Positions 1 through 8,270 of a stretch of DNA of 46,591 nucleotides are shown here, piece by piece (position 1 is the stretch's first letter; the number at the start of each line of letters is the position of its first letter). The notes under the pieces are model-generated. The model made no database searches, had not been told where the DNA came from, and worked only from the letters and a program-made list of their open reading frames with translations. The DNA comes from Vreelandella olivaria (GTDB lineage Bacteria; Pseudomonadota; Gammaproteobacteria; Pseudomonadales; Halomonadaceae): assembly GCF_023507745.1 (NCBI RefSeq), contig NZ_JALPZO010000121.1, positions 1 through 46,591 of the forward strand. The letters run 5' to 3'. The position numbers and the translations under genes are program-made.

Positions 1-2
1 AC

Positions 3-137
3 CAAAAGACCGACAGCTTCTTCGGCACGAGCTTCTACACGCTGGATGTCTCGGGCCAGCATCCGCTGATCACAAGAAAAGTCGTGCAGTTGAATAACGA
101 CTATATCCATCAGGTCATTGATGTGTATCACGTCTGA
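3..137 (+). CDS. Aromatic ring-hydroxylating dioxygenase beta (small) subunit, C-terminal end only
   Basis: An open frame enters from the left edge and ends at TGA 135-137, giving the last 44 residues. The tail (…RKVVQLNNDYIHQVIDVYHV) resembles, from memory, the C-terminus of benzoate/anthranilate-type dioxygenase small subunits, which finish in a 'NDYIHxVxDxYH' motif. The beta subunit packs with the Rieske-type alpha subunit to form the oxygenase that dihydroxylates an aromatic acid. The neighbourhood fits: BenE permease, BenM/CatM-like regulator and an ABC importer lie just downstream. In canonical benABCD loci the reductase benC follows benB; here an importer follows after about 90 bp. Only the tail is visible, so the substrate is not determined. 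Confidence 0.55.
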   Translation, partial: QKTDSFFGTSFYTLDVSGQHPLITRKVVQLNNDYIHQVIDVYHV

Positions 138-164
138 TACGTTCTCATAAGACAGGGATGTCAC

Positions 165-176
165 TTATTGCAATAA
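165..176. promoter_or_regulatory. Perfect 12-bp palindrome upstream of the importer operon
   Basis: TTATTGCAATAA is a perfect inverted repeat lying 50 bp before the start codon of the substrate-binding protein gene. Its position suits an operator for the importer operon. It lacks the ATAC-N7-GTAT form of BenM/CatM sites. That it is regulatory is inference from symmetry and position. Confidence 0.25.
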
Positions 177-226
177 CCATGCAGCCAAAAACAATTTAAT
201 AACAACGAAGCCCTGGTAACTACACA

Positions 227-1399
227 ATGAAAACATTTAACAAGTTCTCCCTGGCCGCACTATTGAGTGCGACCACTCTGGTATCAACAACAAACGTAAT
301 AGCCAATGATGATCCAGTGAAGCTGGGCCTGATGTTGCCTTATTCCGGCACTTACACGGCGCTTGGTGAAGCCATCACGAATGGCCTGAAGCTTGCCATT
401 GAACAGGAAGGCGGCCAGTTGGGTGGCCGTGAAGTGGAGTACATCCTACTGGATTCAGAGGCTGATCCCTCCAAAGCGCCACAAAATATGAGCCGTCTCG
501 TTAATCGGGACGAAGTTGATTTCGTTATCGGGCCAGTGCACTCCGGTGTGGCAATGGGCATGCTGCGAGTTGCCCAACAGACCGGTGCGATAATGATCAT
601 TCCGAATGCGGGGCTGGGGGCCGCGACGAATGAGCTGTGCATGCCAAACGTTTTCCGTACCTCGTTCAGCATGTGGCAAGACAGCTATCCAATGGGCAAG
701 GTGGCCTACGACCAGGGGCATCGCAGGGTAGTGACCATCACATGGGACTACGCGGGTGGAAAAGAAGACCTTGCCGGGTTTGAAGAGGCCTTTACCGCTG
801 AGGGTGGTGAGATCATCGAACAAATCCTGGTGCCGTTCCCCAGTACTGAATTCCAAAGTTATCTGACTCAAATTGCCAGCCTTTCACCAGACGCTGTTTA
901 CACCTTCTTTGCTGGCGGGGGCGGTGTGGGGTTTGTGCGGGATTATGCGTCGGCAGGCTTGAACGAGAGTATACCGCTGTTAGGCTCGGGATTTCTTACC
1001 GAAGGTAATTTGGCCGCGTTAGGCAATGCAGGCGAGGGCGTGATGACCACGCTGCACTATGCAGAAACGCTTGAGAACGAGGCGAACCAGGCATTTGTTG
1101 CCGCCTATGAAAGTGCTTACGGTGAAATGCCTGATACCTATGCGGTACAAGGCTACGATACGGGCATGATGCTGGTTCAAGCGCTCTCTGTATTAGGTGG
1201 AGATACGTCAGACCAGGAACGGTTGATAGATGTATTAGCCAATGTTCAGTTGGAAAGTCCACGTGGCCCTTTGAGTTTTTCTGATTCCCACCACCCCATT
1301 CAAAATATCTACCTGCGCGAGATACGAGACGGTAAGCACGAAGTAGTCGCTATCGCTGCCGAGAATCTAGAAGTACCCGATGAAGCCTGCCAGATGTAA
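227..1399 (+). CDS. ABC transporter periplasmic substrate-binding protein (LivK/Peripla_BP_6 family)
   Basis: 390 residues. A Sec signal peptide covers about residues 1-26 (MKTFNKFSLAALLSATTLVS…, cleavage near NVIA/NDD). The mature protein starts with the family's typical strand (VKLGLMLPYSGTYTALG) and keeps the two-lobed Leu/Ile/Val-binding fold length. It should capture a solute in the periplasm and hand it to the LivHM-like permease encoded next. Many relatives bind aromatic acids rather than branched-chain amino acids, and the flanking dioxygenase tail, benE and BenM-like regulator make an aromatic carboxylate the likeliest ligand here; that is inference. There is no strong Shine-Dalgarno sequence before ATG 227. 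A hairpin separates it from the permease genes. Confidence 0.9.
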   Translation: MKTFNKFSLAALLSATTLVSTTNVIANDDPVKLGLMLPYSGTYTALGEAITNGLKLAIEQEGGQLGGREVEYILLDSEADPSKAPQNMSRLVNRDEVDFVIGPVHSGVAMGMLRVAQQTGAIMIIPNAGLGAATNELCMPNVFRTSFSMWQDSYPMGKVAYDQGHRRVVTITWDYAGGKEDLAGFEEAFTAEGGEIIEQILVPFPSTEFQSYLTQIASLSPDAVYTFFAGGGGVGFVRDYASAGLNESIPLLGSGFLTEGNLAALGNAGEGVMTTLHYAETLENEANQAFVAAYESAYGEMPDTYAVQGYDTGMMLVQALSVLGGDTSDQERLIDVLANVQLESPRGPLSFSDSHHPIQNIYLREIRDGKHEVVAIAAENLEVPDEACQM

Positions 1400-1418
1400 C
1401 GGCGTCTTTAAGCTCTCT

Positions 1419-1439
1419 GGGGCGGGTATGGCTCGCCCC
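1419..1439 (+). promoter_or_regulatory. Intercistronic hairpin between binding-protein and permease genes
   Basis: GGGGCG (1419-1424) pairs with CGCCCC (1434-1439) around a 9-nt loop, 20 bp after the stop codon of the binding protein gene. There is no T-run. In binding-protein-dependent importers such hairpins commonly stabilise the upstream message or partly attenuate read-through, so that the binding protein is made in excess over the permease. That role here is inferred. Confidence 0.4.
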
Positions 1440-1464
1440 TCATGATGATTCTCGGAGGGGCCTT

Positions 1465-2325
1465 ATGGATCTCGCATTTTTCAGCGTGCAGCTGCTTAAC
1501 GGCCTGCAGTATGGCCTGCTGCTCTTTTTGATTGCCAGTGGCTTGACCTTGATCTTCGGCATTATGGGGATCATCAATCTGGCGCACGGCGCCATGTATA
1601 TGATTGGTGCTTACCTGGTCTATGACCTGACCATGCGGCTGGGTAATTTTTGGCTGGCCATTGTGATTGCTATTCCAATTGCGACGGCACTGGGGCTGGT
1701 TATCGAGCGTCTGTTTCTTGATACGCTTTACAAGCGCGACCACCTTTATCAGGTCCTGCTGACCTTTGGCATGATTTTAGTGCTCAACGAAGCGCAGCGC
1801 ATTATTTGGGGCGGCAATGTGCACAGCGTACCCATACCTGCACCGTTTGATTCCAGCATTCAACTGACTGACAACCTTCGCTATTCGGTTTACCGGCTGT
1901 TTGTGATGGGTGTCTGTTTGGTTTTGGCTGGAATCATTTATTGGGTGATCCGCCATACCCGTCTGGGCATCGTCATCCGCGCAGGAGCGGTCAATCGCGA
2001 CATGGTGGAAGGCTTAGGCATCAATGTACGCACCCTCTTTACGCTGATTTTCAGTGCTGGGGTTGCGTTAACCGCCTTTGCCGGGATGATCGCCGCACCG
2101 CTGACGTCTATCGCCCCTGGCATGGGCGACAGCATTCTTATTACGTGTTTTGTGGTCGTGGTCATCGGTGGTATCGGTTCTATTAAAGGAGCATTTTGGG
2201 GCGCCATTATTATTGGTATGGCCACCACATTTGGTTCCGTACTGATACCGAGTCTCGCCAGTATGGTGATCTATCTGATTATGGCGGCGGTGTTGTTAGT
2301 GAAACCACGCGGCCTGTTCGCGTGA
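1465..2325 (+). CDS. Branched-chain amino acid-type ABC transporter permease (LivH family)
   Basis: 286 residues, almost entirely hydrophobic, with about eight membrane segments and the LivH-family 'NLAHGAMYMIGAY' stretch near residues 37-49. It should form half of the inner-membrane channel with the LivM-like protein. A strong ribosome site (GGAGG) precedes ATG 1465. The next gene begins 11 bp after the stop, so the two are co-transcribed. Confidence 0.9.
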   Translation: MDLAFFSVQLLNGLQYGLLLFLIASGLTLIFGIMGIINLAHGAMYMIGAYLVYDLTMRLGNFWLAIVIAIPIATALGLVIERLFLDTLYKRDHLYQVLLTFGMILVLNEAQRIIWGGNVHSVPIPAPFDSSIQLTDNLRYSVYRLFVMGVCLVLAGIIYWVIRHTRLGIVIRAGAVNRDMVEGLGINVRTLFTLIFSAGVALTAFAGMIAAPLTSIAPGMGDSILITCFVVVVIGGIGSIKGAFWGAIIIGMATTFGSVLIPSLASMVIYLIMAAVLLVKPRGLFA

Positions 2326-2336
2326 GGAGAATAAAA

Positions 2337-3398
2337 ATGTTGCATAGATATCCCAAGCGCGTCGCGATCATCATGCTGGTATTGACAGCTTTAGTGGCAA
2401 CTTTTCCTCTGTGGGGAGAGGCTGTTTTTGGTAGCCAAGCCAATTTTATGTTGGAAAAACTGACCTTCATGCTGATCCTTGCATTGTTTGCAATGAGCCT
2501 GGATCTGCTGGTGGGCGTTGTGGGCTTGGTAAGCCTGGGCCATGCGCTGTTCTTCGGTCTGGGGGCTTATACACTGGCATGGGCCAGCCCCGACTTTAGT
2601 CCCGCGTCAATGTGGTGGATGCTGCCTTTGGTGATGGGCATCTCTGCCCTTGTCGGATTGTTAATCGGCGTGCTGGTGATCCGCACTAAAGGCATCTTCT
2701 TTATTATGACGACCCTGGCGTTTGGCCAGATGCTTTATTACTTCGTTAGCACCTCCCGGTTTGCGGGTGGAACCGACGGGGTGTTCATTATGTTCCGGCC
2801 AAGTTTGGCGATAGGGGAAAACACATTGTTGGACCTTGATAACCCCTACAGCTTTTTTTACTTCTGCCTGGGTATGCTGCTGATCGGTTATCTCTTCTTA
2901 CGCTGGCTGACACGTTCGTACTTCGGACAGGTGCTCGACGGTATTCATGACAATGAGCACCGTATGCAGGCATTAGGCTACGCAACCGGTGGTTATAAAC
3001 TGATCGCTTTTGTCATCTCAGGCGTCATGGCGTCCATCGCCGGTATGTTAGCAGCCATGCAGTATGGCTTTGCAAACCCGTCCCAACTTGGCTGGCACAC
3101 CTCGGGTGAGGTGTTAATGATGCTGATTTTTGGGGGAATGGGGACTATTTTTGGCCCTATTCTAGGTGCCTTTGCCTACGAGATTCTGCTCTTTACCTAC
3201 GAGCATATGACGGCTCACTGGCCGATACTGATGGGGCTGACCATCATTGCCGCTGTATTAGTGCTGCCGCGTGGTATTGCGGGTTTGATTATCTCACCCC
3301 CCTGGCAACGCAAGCCTCAAACGACAGCTGAAACCCTACCTGAAGAGGCAAATGTGTCTGCCACTGCTCAACCCGTCACCCAAAGTAAGGAGGGCTGA
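2337..3398 (+). CDS. Branched-chain amino acid-type ABC transporter permease (LivM family)
   Basis: 353 residues from ATG 2337. This start is chosen because GAGGAG lies 7-8 nt upstream and straddles the stop codon of the preceding permease gene; the frame stays open further upstream inside that gene, but without support. Conserved LivM features are visible: GHALFFGLGAYTLA in the first third and a late GGMGTIFGPILGAF segment. The C-terminal 35 residues form a polar tail rich in Thr, Glu and Ala after the last membrane segment. It is the second channel subunit of the importer. Confidence 0.9.
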   Translation: MLHRYPKRVAIIMLVLTALVATFPLWGEAVFGSQANFMLEKLTFMLILALFAMSLDLLVGVVGLVSLGHALFFGLGAYTLAWASPDFSPASMWWMLPLVMGISALVGLLIGVLVIRTKGIFFIMTTLAFGQMLYYFVSTSRFAGGTDGVFIMFRPSLAIGENTLLDLDNPYSFFYFCLGMLLIGYLFLRWLTRSYFGQVLDGIHDNEHRMQALGYATGGYKLIAFVISGVMASIAGMLAAMQYGFANPSQLGWHTSGEVLMMLIFGGMGTIFGPILGAFAYEILLFTYEHMTAHWPILMGLTIIAAVLVLPRGIAGLIISPPWQRKPQTTAETLPEEANVSATAQPVTQSKEG

Positions 3399-3401
3399 GT
3401 G

Positions 3402-4169
3402 ATGCGCAATGAAATCATATTAGCCACTCATGGATTAACCCGCTGTTTCGGTGGTTTAGTGGCGGTCAACGACGTTACTTTTGATATTAAGATCAATGAA
3501 ATACACGCTATTTTAGGCCCTAATGGGGCTGGTAAAAGCACTCTGATTAATTTGCTCTCCGGTGAAATTCCACCTTCTGAAGGCCAGGTGCTTTATCGCA
3601 GTCAGCCGATTCAGGGCAAAAGCGCGCGGCAGATAGCGCGTATGGGGATTGGCCGCAGTCATCAGAAGACCAACATTTTTCCACGTCTTAATTGCCTGCA
3701 GAACTGTGAGCTTGCTGCGCGTATACATATGGGCGGCGTTTTTGGCAGTTGGCGCTCCCGCCACCAGGCTCGCGAGGTAAGTGAGCGAGCGCTGGAGTCG
3801 TTGCACACCTGCCAATTAACTCACCGGGCTTATACGGCAGCCGCTGATATGAGCTATGGCGAGCAGCGCCAACTGCAGATCGCTATGGTGCTGGCGACGG
3901 CGCCTTCACTCATGCTGCTTGATGAGCCGATGGCGGGTATGGGGCGTGAAGAGACGGCTCAAGTAACCGAGTTGCTTGCCAGCCTGACGGACCGGTACAC
4001 GCTGGTACTGATTGAGCACGATATGGACTCAGTGTTTCGTCTGGCCGATCGCATCACCGTGATGGTTGATGGCTGTGTCTTGGAGAGTGGTCCGGCTGAA
4101 CAGATACGCACCAGCGATAAGGTACGCGATGTCTACCTGGGGCGTCATGATGAAGAGGCAACCGCATGA
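3402..4169 (+). CDS. ABC transporter ATP-binding protein (LivG family)
   Basis: 255 residues. Walker A GPNGAGKS is at about residues 39-46, an ABC signature variant (MSYGEQRQLQ) near the middle, and Walker B LMLLDEP follows, with the LivG-type 'MAGMGREE' after it. It hydrolyses ATP to drive uptake as one half of a LivG/LivF heterodimer. GTG 3399 is directly in frame before ATG 3402; ATG is preferred because AAGGAGGG then sits 7 nt away rather than 4. Its end overlaps the next gene by 4 bp (ATGA), which indicates translational coupling. Confidence 0.92.
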   Translation: MRNEIILATHGLTRCFGGLVAVNDVTFDIKINEIHAILGPNGAGKSTLINLLSGEIPPSEGQVLYRSQPIQGKSARQIARMGIGRSHQKTNIFPRLNCLQNCELAARIHMGGVFGSWRSRHQAREVSERALESLHTCQLTHRAYTAAADMSYGEQRQLQIAMVLATAPSLMLLDEPMAGMGREETAQVTELLASLTDRYTLVLIEHDMDSVFRLADRITVMVDGCVLESGPAEQIRTSDKVRDVYLGRHDEEATA

Positions 4170-4897
4170 CTGCAGAGAAATCGATGACTCCCTTAATTGA
4201 TGCGCGTGGACTGCATACTTACTACGGTGAGAGCCATATTCTGCATGGCGTGAATCTGACGCTGATGCCTGGTGAGACGCTAAGCCTGTTGGGGCGTAAC
4301 GGAATGGGTAAGACTACCACGCTGAAGTCGATACTCGGCTTTGTTCCTCCGCGCCGTGGCGAGGTCTTTATTAAAGGCATCCCCGCAACGAAACGACGCC
4401 CTTGGCAACTGATTCGTCAAGGGATTGGTTACGTGCCGGAAGGGCGTGGCATTTTTCCTGGTATCAGTGTGCGTGAGCATCTCATTATGGCCGCGCGTCC
4501 TAACGAGCGAGGAGAAACCCCGTGGACGCTAGAGCGTGTTTTGGATACGTTCCCCCGGTTGGGCCAACGTATCAATCATGATGGCTCCTTCCTTTCGGGC
4601 GGTGAGCAGCAGATGCTCTCTATTGGCCGAGCACTCACCACGAATCCTGATCTGATGATTCTTGATGAGGCTACGGAAGGTCTCGCGCCACTGATTCGAG
4701 ACGAGATTTGGAAGATCGTCCGTGAGATTAAGGCGACCGGTATTTCTACCATTATTGTCGATAAAAATATCGATAACCTGCTGGGTATCGCTGAAAAACA
4801 TCTGTTACTGGTTAAGGGTGAAGTGGTCTATAGCGGTGATTCGCAAGGGCTAAAAAGCGACCCTACCATTCTGGAAACCTATCTTGGCGTCGCCTAA
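4166..4897 (+). CDS. ABC transporter ATP-binding protein (LivF family)
   Basis: 243 residues. Walker A GRNGMGKT, a canonical signature (LSGGEQQMLSIGRAL) and Walker B LMILDEATEGLAP are all present. LivF-type proteins usually read 'VEQN' after Walker B; here the stretch is IIVDKNIDNLL, a variant I associate with non-amino-acid members of this family. Starts in the ATGA overlap with the preceding ATPase gene and closes the five-gene importer. benE follows after 54 bp with no obvious terminator, so it may be read through. Confidence 0.92.
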   Translation: MTAEKSMTPLIDARGLHTYYGESHILHGVNLTLMPGETLSLLGRNGMGKTTTLKSILGFVPPRRGEVFIKGIPATKRRPWQLIRQGIGYVPEGRGIFPGISVREHLIMAARPNERGETPWTLERVLDTFPRLGQRINHDGSFLSGGEQQMLSIGRALTTNPDLMILDEATEGLAPLIRDEIWKIVREIKATGISTIIVDKNIDNLLGIAEKHLLLVKGEVVYSGDSQGLKSDPTILETYLGVA

Positions 4898-4951
4898 TAC
4901 AACGTCGGCAAGGATTAACGGCTAAATTCAACGACATTGGGAATGTGTTGC

Positions 4952-6151
4952 ATGCAGTTTCATAAGCAGTTTCAAAAGGACCTGTCGATTCCCGCGGTCA
5001 CCGCTGGCTTTGTGGCAGTGTTGGTCTCGTACTCTGGCCCACTCGCCATCTTTTTCCAGGCGGCTCTGAGCGCCGAAATATCGAATGCGATGATGACGTC
5101 CTGGGTCTGGGGTATCTCCATCGGTGCCGCCATCTCGGGGATATTACTTAGCCTATGGTTAAAAGTGCCGGTGGTGACCGCCTGGTCAGCGCCCGGCACT
5201 GCACTCTTAGTGACCCTGTTTCCAGGGTTGTCACTCAATGAAGCAGTGGGCGCCTACCTAACGGCCGCGGTGATTATTTTTATTATCGGTATCACAGGCT
5301 CTTTTGACCGCATCATTCAGATGATTCCACCAGGCATTGCCAGTGCAATGATGGCAGGCATTCTCTTCCAATTTGGCGTGGGTGTCTTTGTCTCCCTGGA
5401 GAGCGTGCCTGCGCTGGCGATTGGTATGATTATCGCTTATCTCGTCTTTAAGCGATTAACTCCGCGCTATAGTCTGGTGCTGTTGCTGGTCACTGGTGTC
5501 ACCTTAGCGGTTGGTTTGGAAGGCGCCAGCTTGGAGGGCGTTTCTCTTCAGCTTGCCGAGCCACAGTTCATCCGCCCGGAGTGGACATGGAACGCGACCT
5601 TGAGCCTGGCTATTCCACTCGTGCTGGTCAGCCTGACGGGGCAGTTTTTACCTGGCATGGCAATTCTGCGCACAGCTGGCTACACAACCCCGGCCAAACC
5701 GATTGTTACTGTGGCGGGTCTGACGTCGTTTATCACGGCCTTTTTCGGAGGCATCACCACGGTGATCGCAGCGATTACCGCAGCAATCTGCACCAGCAAA
5801 GAAGCACACGAAGACCCTGGCAAGCGCTATGTTGCGGGTGTGGCGAACGGAGTCTTCTACCTGATTGGCGGTACCTTTGCCGGTACCATTGTGGCGCTAT
5901 TTACCTCGCTACCTGGGGAGTTCGTTGCAATATTGGCAGGGTTGGCGCTGATTGGGGCCATCATCAGCAATATCAGTGCGTTTGCTGCCGAAAAGAGCCA
6001 CCTGGAAGCCTCTGTGATGACGTTCATTGCCACCGCATCGGGCGTCACTTTTTTAGGGCTCGGTTCCGCCTTTTGGGGAGTGGTTGTGGGGGCGCTGGCT
6101 TATCACCTTCTGCACCGGCGTTTTCCCTCACTTAAGCGTAAAAACCAATAA
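4952..6151 (+). CDS. benE: Benzoate/H+ symporter, BenE family
   Basis: 399 residues from ATG 4952, with about 11-12 hydrophobic segments. Landmark stretches of BenE are readable: AVTAGFVAVLVSYSGPLAIFFQAA at the N-terminus, VTAWSAPGTALL, and FFGGITTVIAAITAAICTS with a downstream EAHEDPGKRY. ATG 4943 and TTG 4939 region codons are also in frame; 4952 is chosen because a GGGA run sits at suitable distance and the protein then starts with the usual short polar lead. BenE imports benzoate for the dioxygenase pathway, so with the ABC importer the locus encodes two parallel uptake routes. Convergent with the LysR gene. Confidence 0.9.
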   Translation: MQFHKQFQKDLSIPAVTAGFVAVLVSYSGPLAIFFQAALSAEISNAMMTSWVWGISIGAAISGILLSLWLKVPVVTAWSAPGTALLVTLFPGLSLNEAVGAYLTAAVIIFIIGITGSFDRIIQMIPPGIASAMMAGILFQFGVGVFVSLESVPALAIGMIIAYLVFKRLTPRYSLVLLLVTGVTLAVGLEGASLEGVSLQLAEPQFIRPEWTWNATLSLAIPLVLVSLTGQFLPGMAILRTAGYTTPAKPIVTVAGLTSFITAFFGGITTVIAAITAAICTSKEAHEDPGKRYVAGVANGVFYLIGGTFAGTIVALFTSLPGEFVAILAGLALIGAIISNISAFAAEKSHLEASVMTFIATASGVTFLGLGSAFWGVVVGALAYHLLHRRFPSLKRKNQ

Positions 6152-6167
6152 CAAGAGTAACGACTGT

Positions 6168-6214
6168 CGTGTGAGTCATGAAGAGCCGTTGCCTCGTGGC
6201 GGTTCTTTGGTCTG
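6168..6214. terminator. Possible weak hairpin between benE and the convergent LysR gene
   Basis: AAGAGCCG and CGGTTCTT form an 8-bp stem (one G-U) around an 11-nt loop in the 71-bp gap between the two convergent stop codons. The trailing base run is only TTTGG, so it is at best a weak terminator. Confidence 0.35.
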
Positions 6215-6222
6215 ACATAATG

Positions 6223-7125
6223 CTAGGGGTAGCGTCCAGTGCGGCGGTTTTCGACGAGGACTTCCAAAATAGTATTGGCTTCCTGCATGATGGGAGAAGG
6301 CTTTTCGCCGCGCCGTCGGCTGCAGACCACCGGTGAAGTAATACTCTTATCTGCCAGGGCGACGTAGGTAATGCCATCGCGCTGGACGCGTTTTACCTGC
6401 TCAGGAACCAGCGTAATGCCAATGCCTGAAGCCACAAGGCTAAGTGCTGTCTGAACCTCGTTAGCCTCCTGCACCACATCGACCTTTAAGCTTTGGCGGC
6501 GGAAAATACCCAGTACCATATCGGCGAGGCTAGGGCGTGGTTTGGCGGGGAAAAGAATCAGGGGATAGCGAGCCAGCTCTTCGCAGCTGGGGGTGGTGCC
6601 TTCTAGCGGATGACCACAAGGTAAAGCGGCAATTAATGGTTCATCGAAGAGAATCTCTTGTTCAACATCCGGGTCATCAATGCGTAAACGCCCGAAGCCC
6701 ATGTCGATGCGGCCTGCTTTAAGGGCTTGAATTTGTTGTACCGTTGTCAGCTCTGCCAGTGCAAGTTCAACGTTGTCCATTTGGCGTAAGTCACGCACCA
6801 GCATTGGAAGCTGCCCGTAAAATACGGAAGGTACAAAGCCAATGCCGAATAGCGCACGTTTGCTGCGCGCCATGCGCCGTGTCGCCTCAATGGTGGCCTC
6901 CGCTTTTTCCAATATCTGTAGAGCGTGTTGTTGGAAAAACACACCGGAAGGGGTTAGGCGTAATCCCCGGGAACTTCGCTCAAACAGCTCGGCACCCACT
7001 TCTTGTTCTAATTGCTTAATCTGGCGTGATAATGGAGGCTGCGACATATGTAAACGTTCTGCAGCGCAAGTAAAATTAAGCTCTTCTGCAACAATACAGA
7101 AGTATCTGAGGTGGCGTAGTTCCAT
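6223..7125 (-). CDS. LysR-type regulator of aromatic degradation (BenM/CatM/CatR-like)
   Basis: 300 residues. It has an N-terminal winged helix (MELRHLRYFCIVAEELNFTC…SQPPLSRQIKQLE) and a periplasmic-binding-protein-like effector domain. It closely resembles what I remember of Acinetobacter CatM and BenM: MELRHLRYF at the start, 'IGFVPSVFYGQLP' and 'ALKAGRIDMGFGRLRIDDP' in the effector domain. Those proteins activate ben/cat genes in response to muconate and/or benzoate. A GGAGGT ribosome site precedes ATG 7125. An ATAC-N7-GTAT element overlaps that site, so autoregulation is likely. It lies convergent to benE, and the stress-protein gene is divergent. Confidence 0.88.
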   Translation of the reverse strand: MELRHLRYFCIVAEELNFTCAAERLHMSQPPLSRQIKQLEQEVGAELFERSSRGLRLTPSGVFFQQHALQILEKAEATIEATRRMARSKRALFGIGFVPSVFYGQLPMLVRDLRQMDNVELALAELTTVQQIQALKAGRIDMGFGRLRIDDPDVEQEILFDEPLIAALPCGHPLEGTTPSCEELARYPLILFPAKPRPSLADMVLGIFRRQSLKVDVVQEANEVQTALSLVASGIGITLVPEQVKRVQRDGITYVALADKSITSPVVCSRRRGEKPSPIMQEANTILEVLVENRRTGRYP

Positions 7126-7126
7126 G

Positions 7127-7141
7127 ATACCTCCAGGGTAT
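7127..7141. promoter_or_regulatory. BenM/CatM-type operator (ATAC-N7-GTAT) at the LysR gene start
   Basis: ATAC (7127-7130), seven bases, GTAT (7138-7141) is an exact match to the consensus of BenM and CatM binding sites. It begins one base upstream of the LysR start codon and encloses its ribosome binding site. It therefore suits repression of the regulator's own synthesis better than activation of a neighbour. I found no second copy before benE or before the importer operon. Confidence 0.5.
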
Positions 7142-7285
7142 AATTGGCTGCTAAAAGGGTATTGGATTTGTCATTCCATTGCTTTCAAGCTGGCAACATT
7201 CTGATGTTATTAACATTGTTTAACGCGACGTTTGTCCCGGTATCTTTTTGCAATGTATTCCGGGTCTTTTTAGGTCAGTTAAATA

Positions 7286-7337
7286 AGCGTTACAACGCTA
7301 CCAGTATTTAGACGTTTTAAAGCTAAATATTGTCTAA
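7286..7337. promoter_or_regulatory. Two dyads in the promoter region of the universal stress protein gene
   Basis: AGCGTT-AC-AACGCT (7286-7299) and TTAGAC-N18-GTCTAA (7308-7313 and 7332-7337) lie within 100 bp upstream of the stress-protein start in an A/T-rich stretch. Their arrangement suits a regulated promoter, but I cannot assign a -35/-10 pair or a binding protein. Confidence 0.25.
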
Positions 7338-7379
7338 GACTTTAGTAACAAAGACACAATTAAGAGGAGTGAATCAGCT

Positions 7380-7823
7380 ATGTACACGCGCATTCTAGTT
7401 CCAGTCGATGGCTCTGAACATGCTAAACAAGCTTTGTTAGTCGCTTGTAAACTGCTGAGTAAAAATGCATCAACACTTTATTTGTTGCATATACCTGAGG
7501 CACTTACATATACAACTACGCTGGTATGGGGTGTTGGTGCTGTGAATGCTGAAGCCACTCTCTCTGAGCGTGAGAAAGCGGGCGAGCAGATGCTGATGCA
7601 GGCGGCTAAGGCAGCGCAAGAGCAAGGTGCGCAACAGGTTGAAGTAAAACTTACCCAAGGTGATCCGGTGCGGGTGATTCTCGATACCGCCAATGAGATT
7701 GGCGTCGATACGATTGTGATGGGCAGCCGGGGACTAAGCGATTGGGGGGGCGTTGTTATTGGCAGTGTTTCCCACAAGGTAAGCCACCTGGCGAAATGCC
7801 ATGTCATCACCGTGAGGCAATAG
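7380..7823 (+). CDS. Universal stress protein, UspA superfamily, ATP-binding type
   Basis: 147 residues, the size of a single Usp domain. The N-terminus (MYTRILVPVDGSEHAKQAL) and the C-terminal nucleotide motif G-x2-G-x9-G-S (GSRG…IGS) identify an ATP-binding member. AGAGGAG precedes ATG 7380. It is transcribed away from the LysR gene and is probably a monocistronic stress gene; any role in aromatic-acid stress is only suggested by position. A short hairpin (7821-7844) after the stop may end its message. Confidence 0.9.
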   Translation: MYTRILVPVDGSEHAKQALLVACKLLSKNASTLYLLHIPEALTYTTTLVWGVGAVNAEATLSEREKAGEQMLMQAAKAAQEQGAQQVEVKLTQGDPVRVILDTANEIGVDTIVMGSRGLSDWGGVVIGSVSHKVSHLAKCHVITVRQ

Positions 7824-7878
7824 CCTGGTTAGTTGCCGGGCTATGGGGGTATCGGTTATTAGGCAAGTGGACACAAAA

Positions 7879-7911
7879 AAAGGCAGATCAGTAAGTAACT
7901 GATCTGCCTTT
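7879..7911 (-). terminator. Rho-independent terminator of the initiator tRNA gene
   Basis: A perfect 14-bp stem (AAAGGCAGATCAGT paired with ACTGATCTGCCTTT) with a 5-nt loop. On the minus strand it is followed by a run of seven T residues counting from the stem. It lies immediately after the tRNA 3' end. On the plus strand it could also stop transcripts from the stress-protein gene. Confidence 0.85.
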
Positions 7912-7919
7912 CAAAATAT

Positions 7920-7996
<77 letters not shown>

Positions 7997-8010
7997 TCAA
8001 CGTGTGGCGT

Positions 8011-8038
8011 ATTCTACGCATTTTTGACGGCAAGTCAA
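8011..8038 (-). promoter_or_regulatory. Sigma-70 promoter for the initiator tRNA
   Basis: On the minus strand TTGACT (8033-8038) and TAGAAT (8011-8016) are separated by 16 bp. The predicted start is about 8 bp before the mature tRNA 5' end. Both hexamers are near consensus. Confidence 0.75.
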
Positions 8039-8270
8039 CCCTTAAGATAAACGTTGCTGTGCTAGTAGAACGCTTCATCGTGCTGCAACATTGAGAGAGT
8101 AAAGCTATGCTTTCAATAGAGACAATAAAAAGCTTACGGTTCAGTATGTCGCACGATACAAGCGGGGTACTGTTAGTGATAGCAGCGCTAAGGCGCCTTT
8201 TCAAGAGTGGCTTACGACGCCATAACAGTGCTTACAGTCCAAGCCGCTTGTCATATCAGGGAGGTAATCA

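Noticed and set aside
5581..6135. 184-codon plus-strand frame inside benE
   Set aside because: Out-of-frame shadow rich in Cys, His and Trp with no ribosome site.
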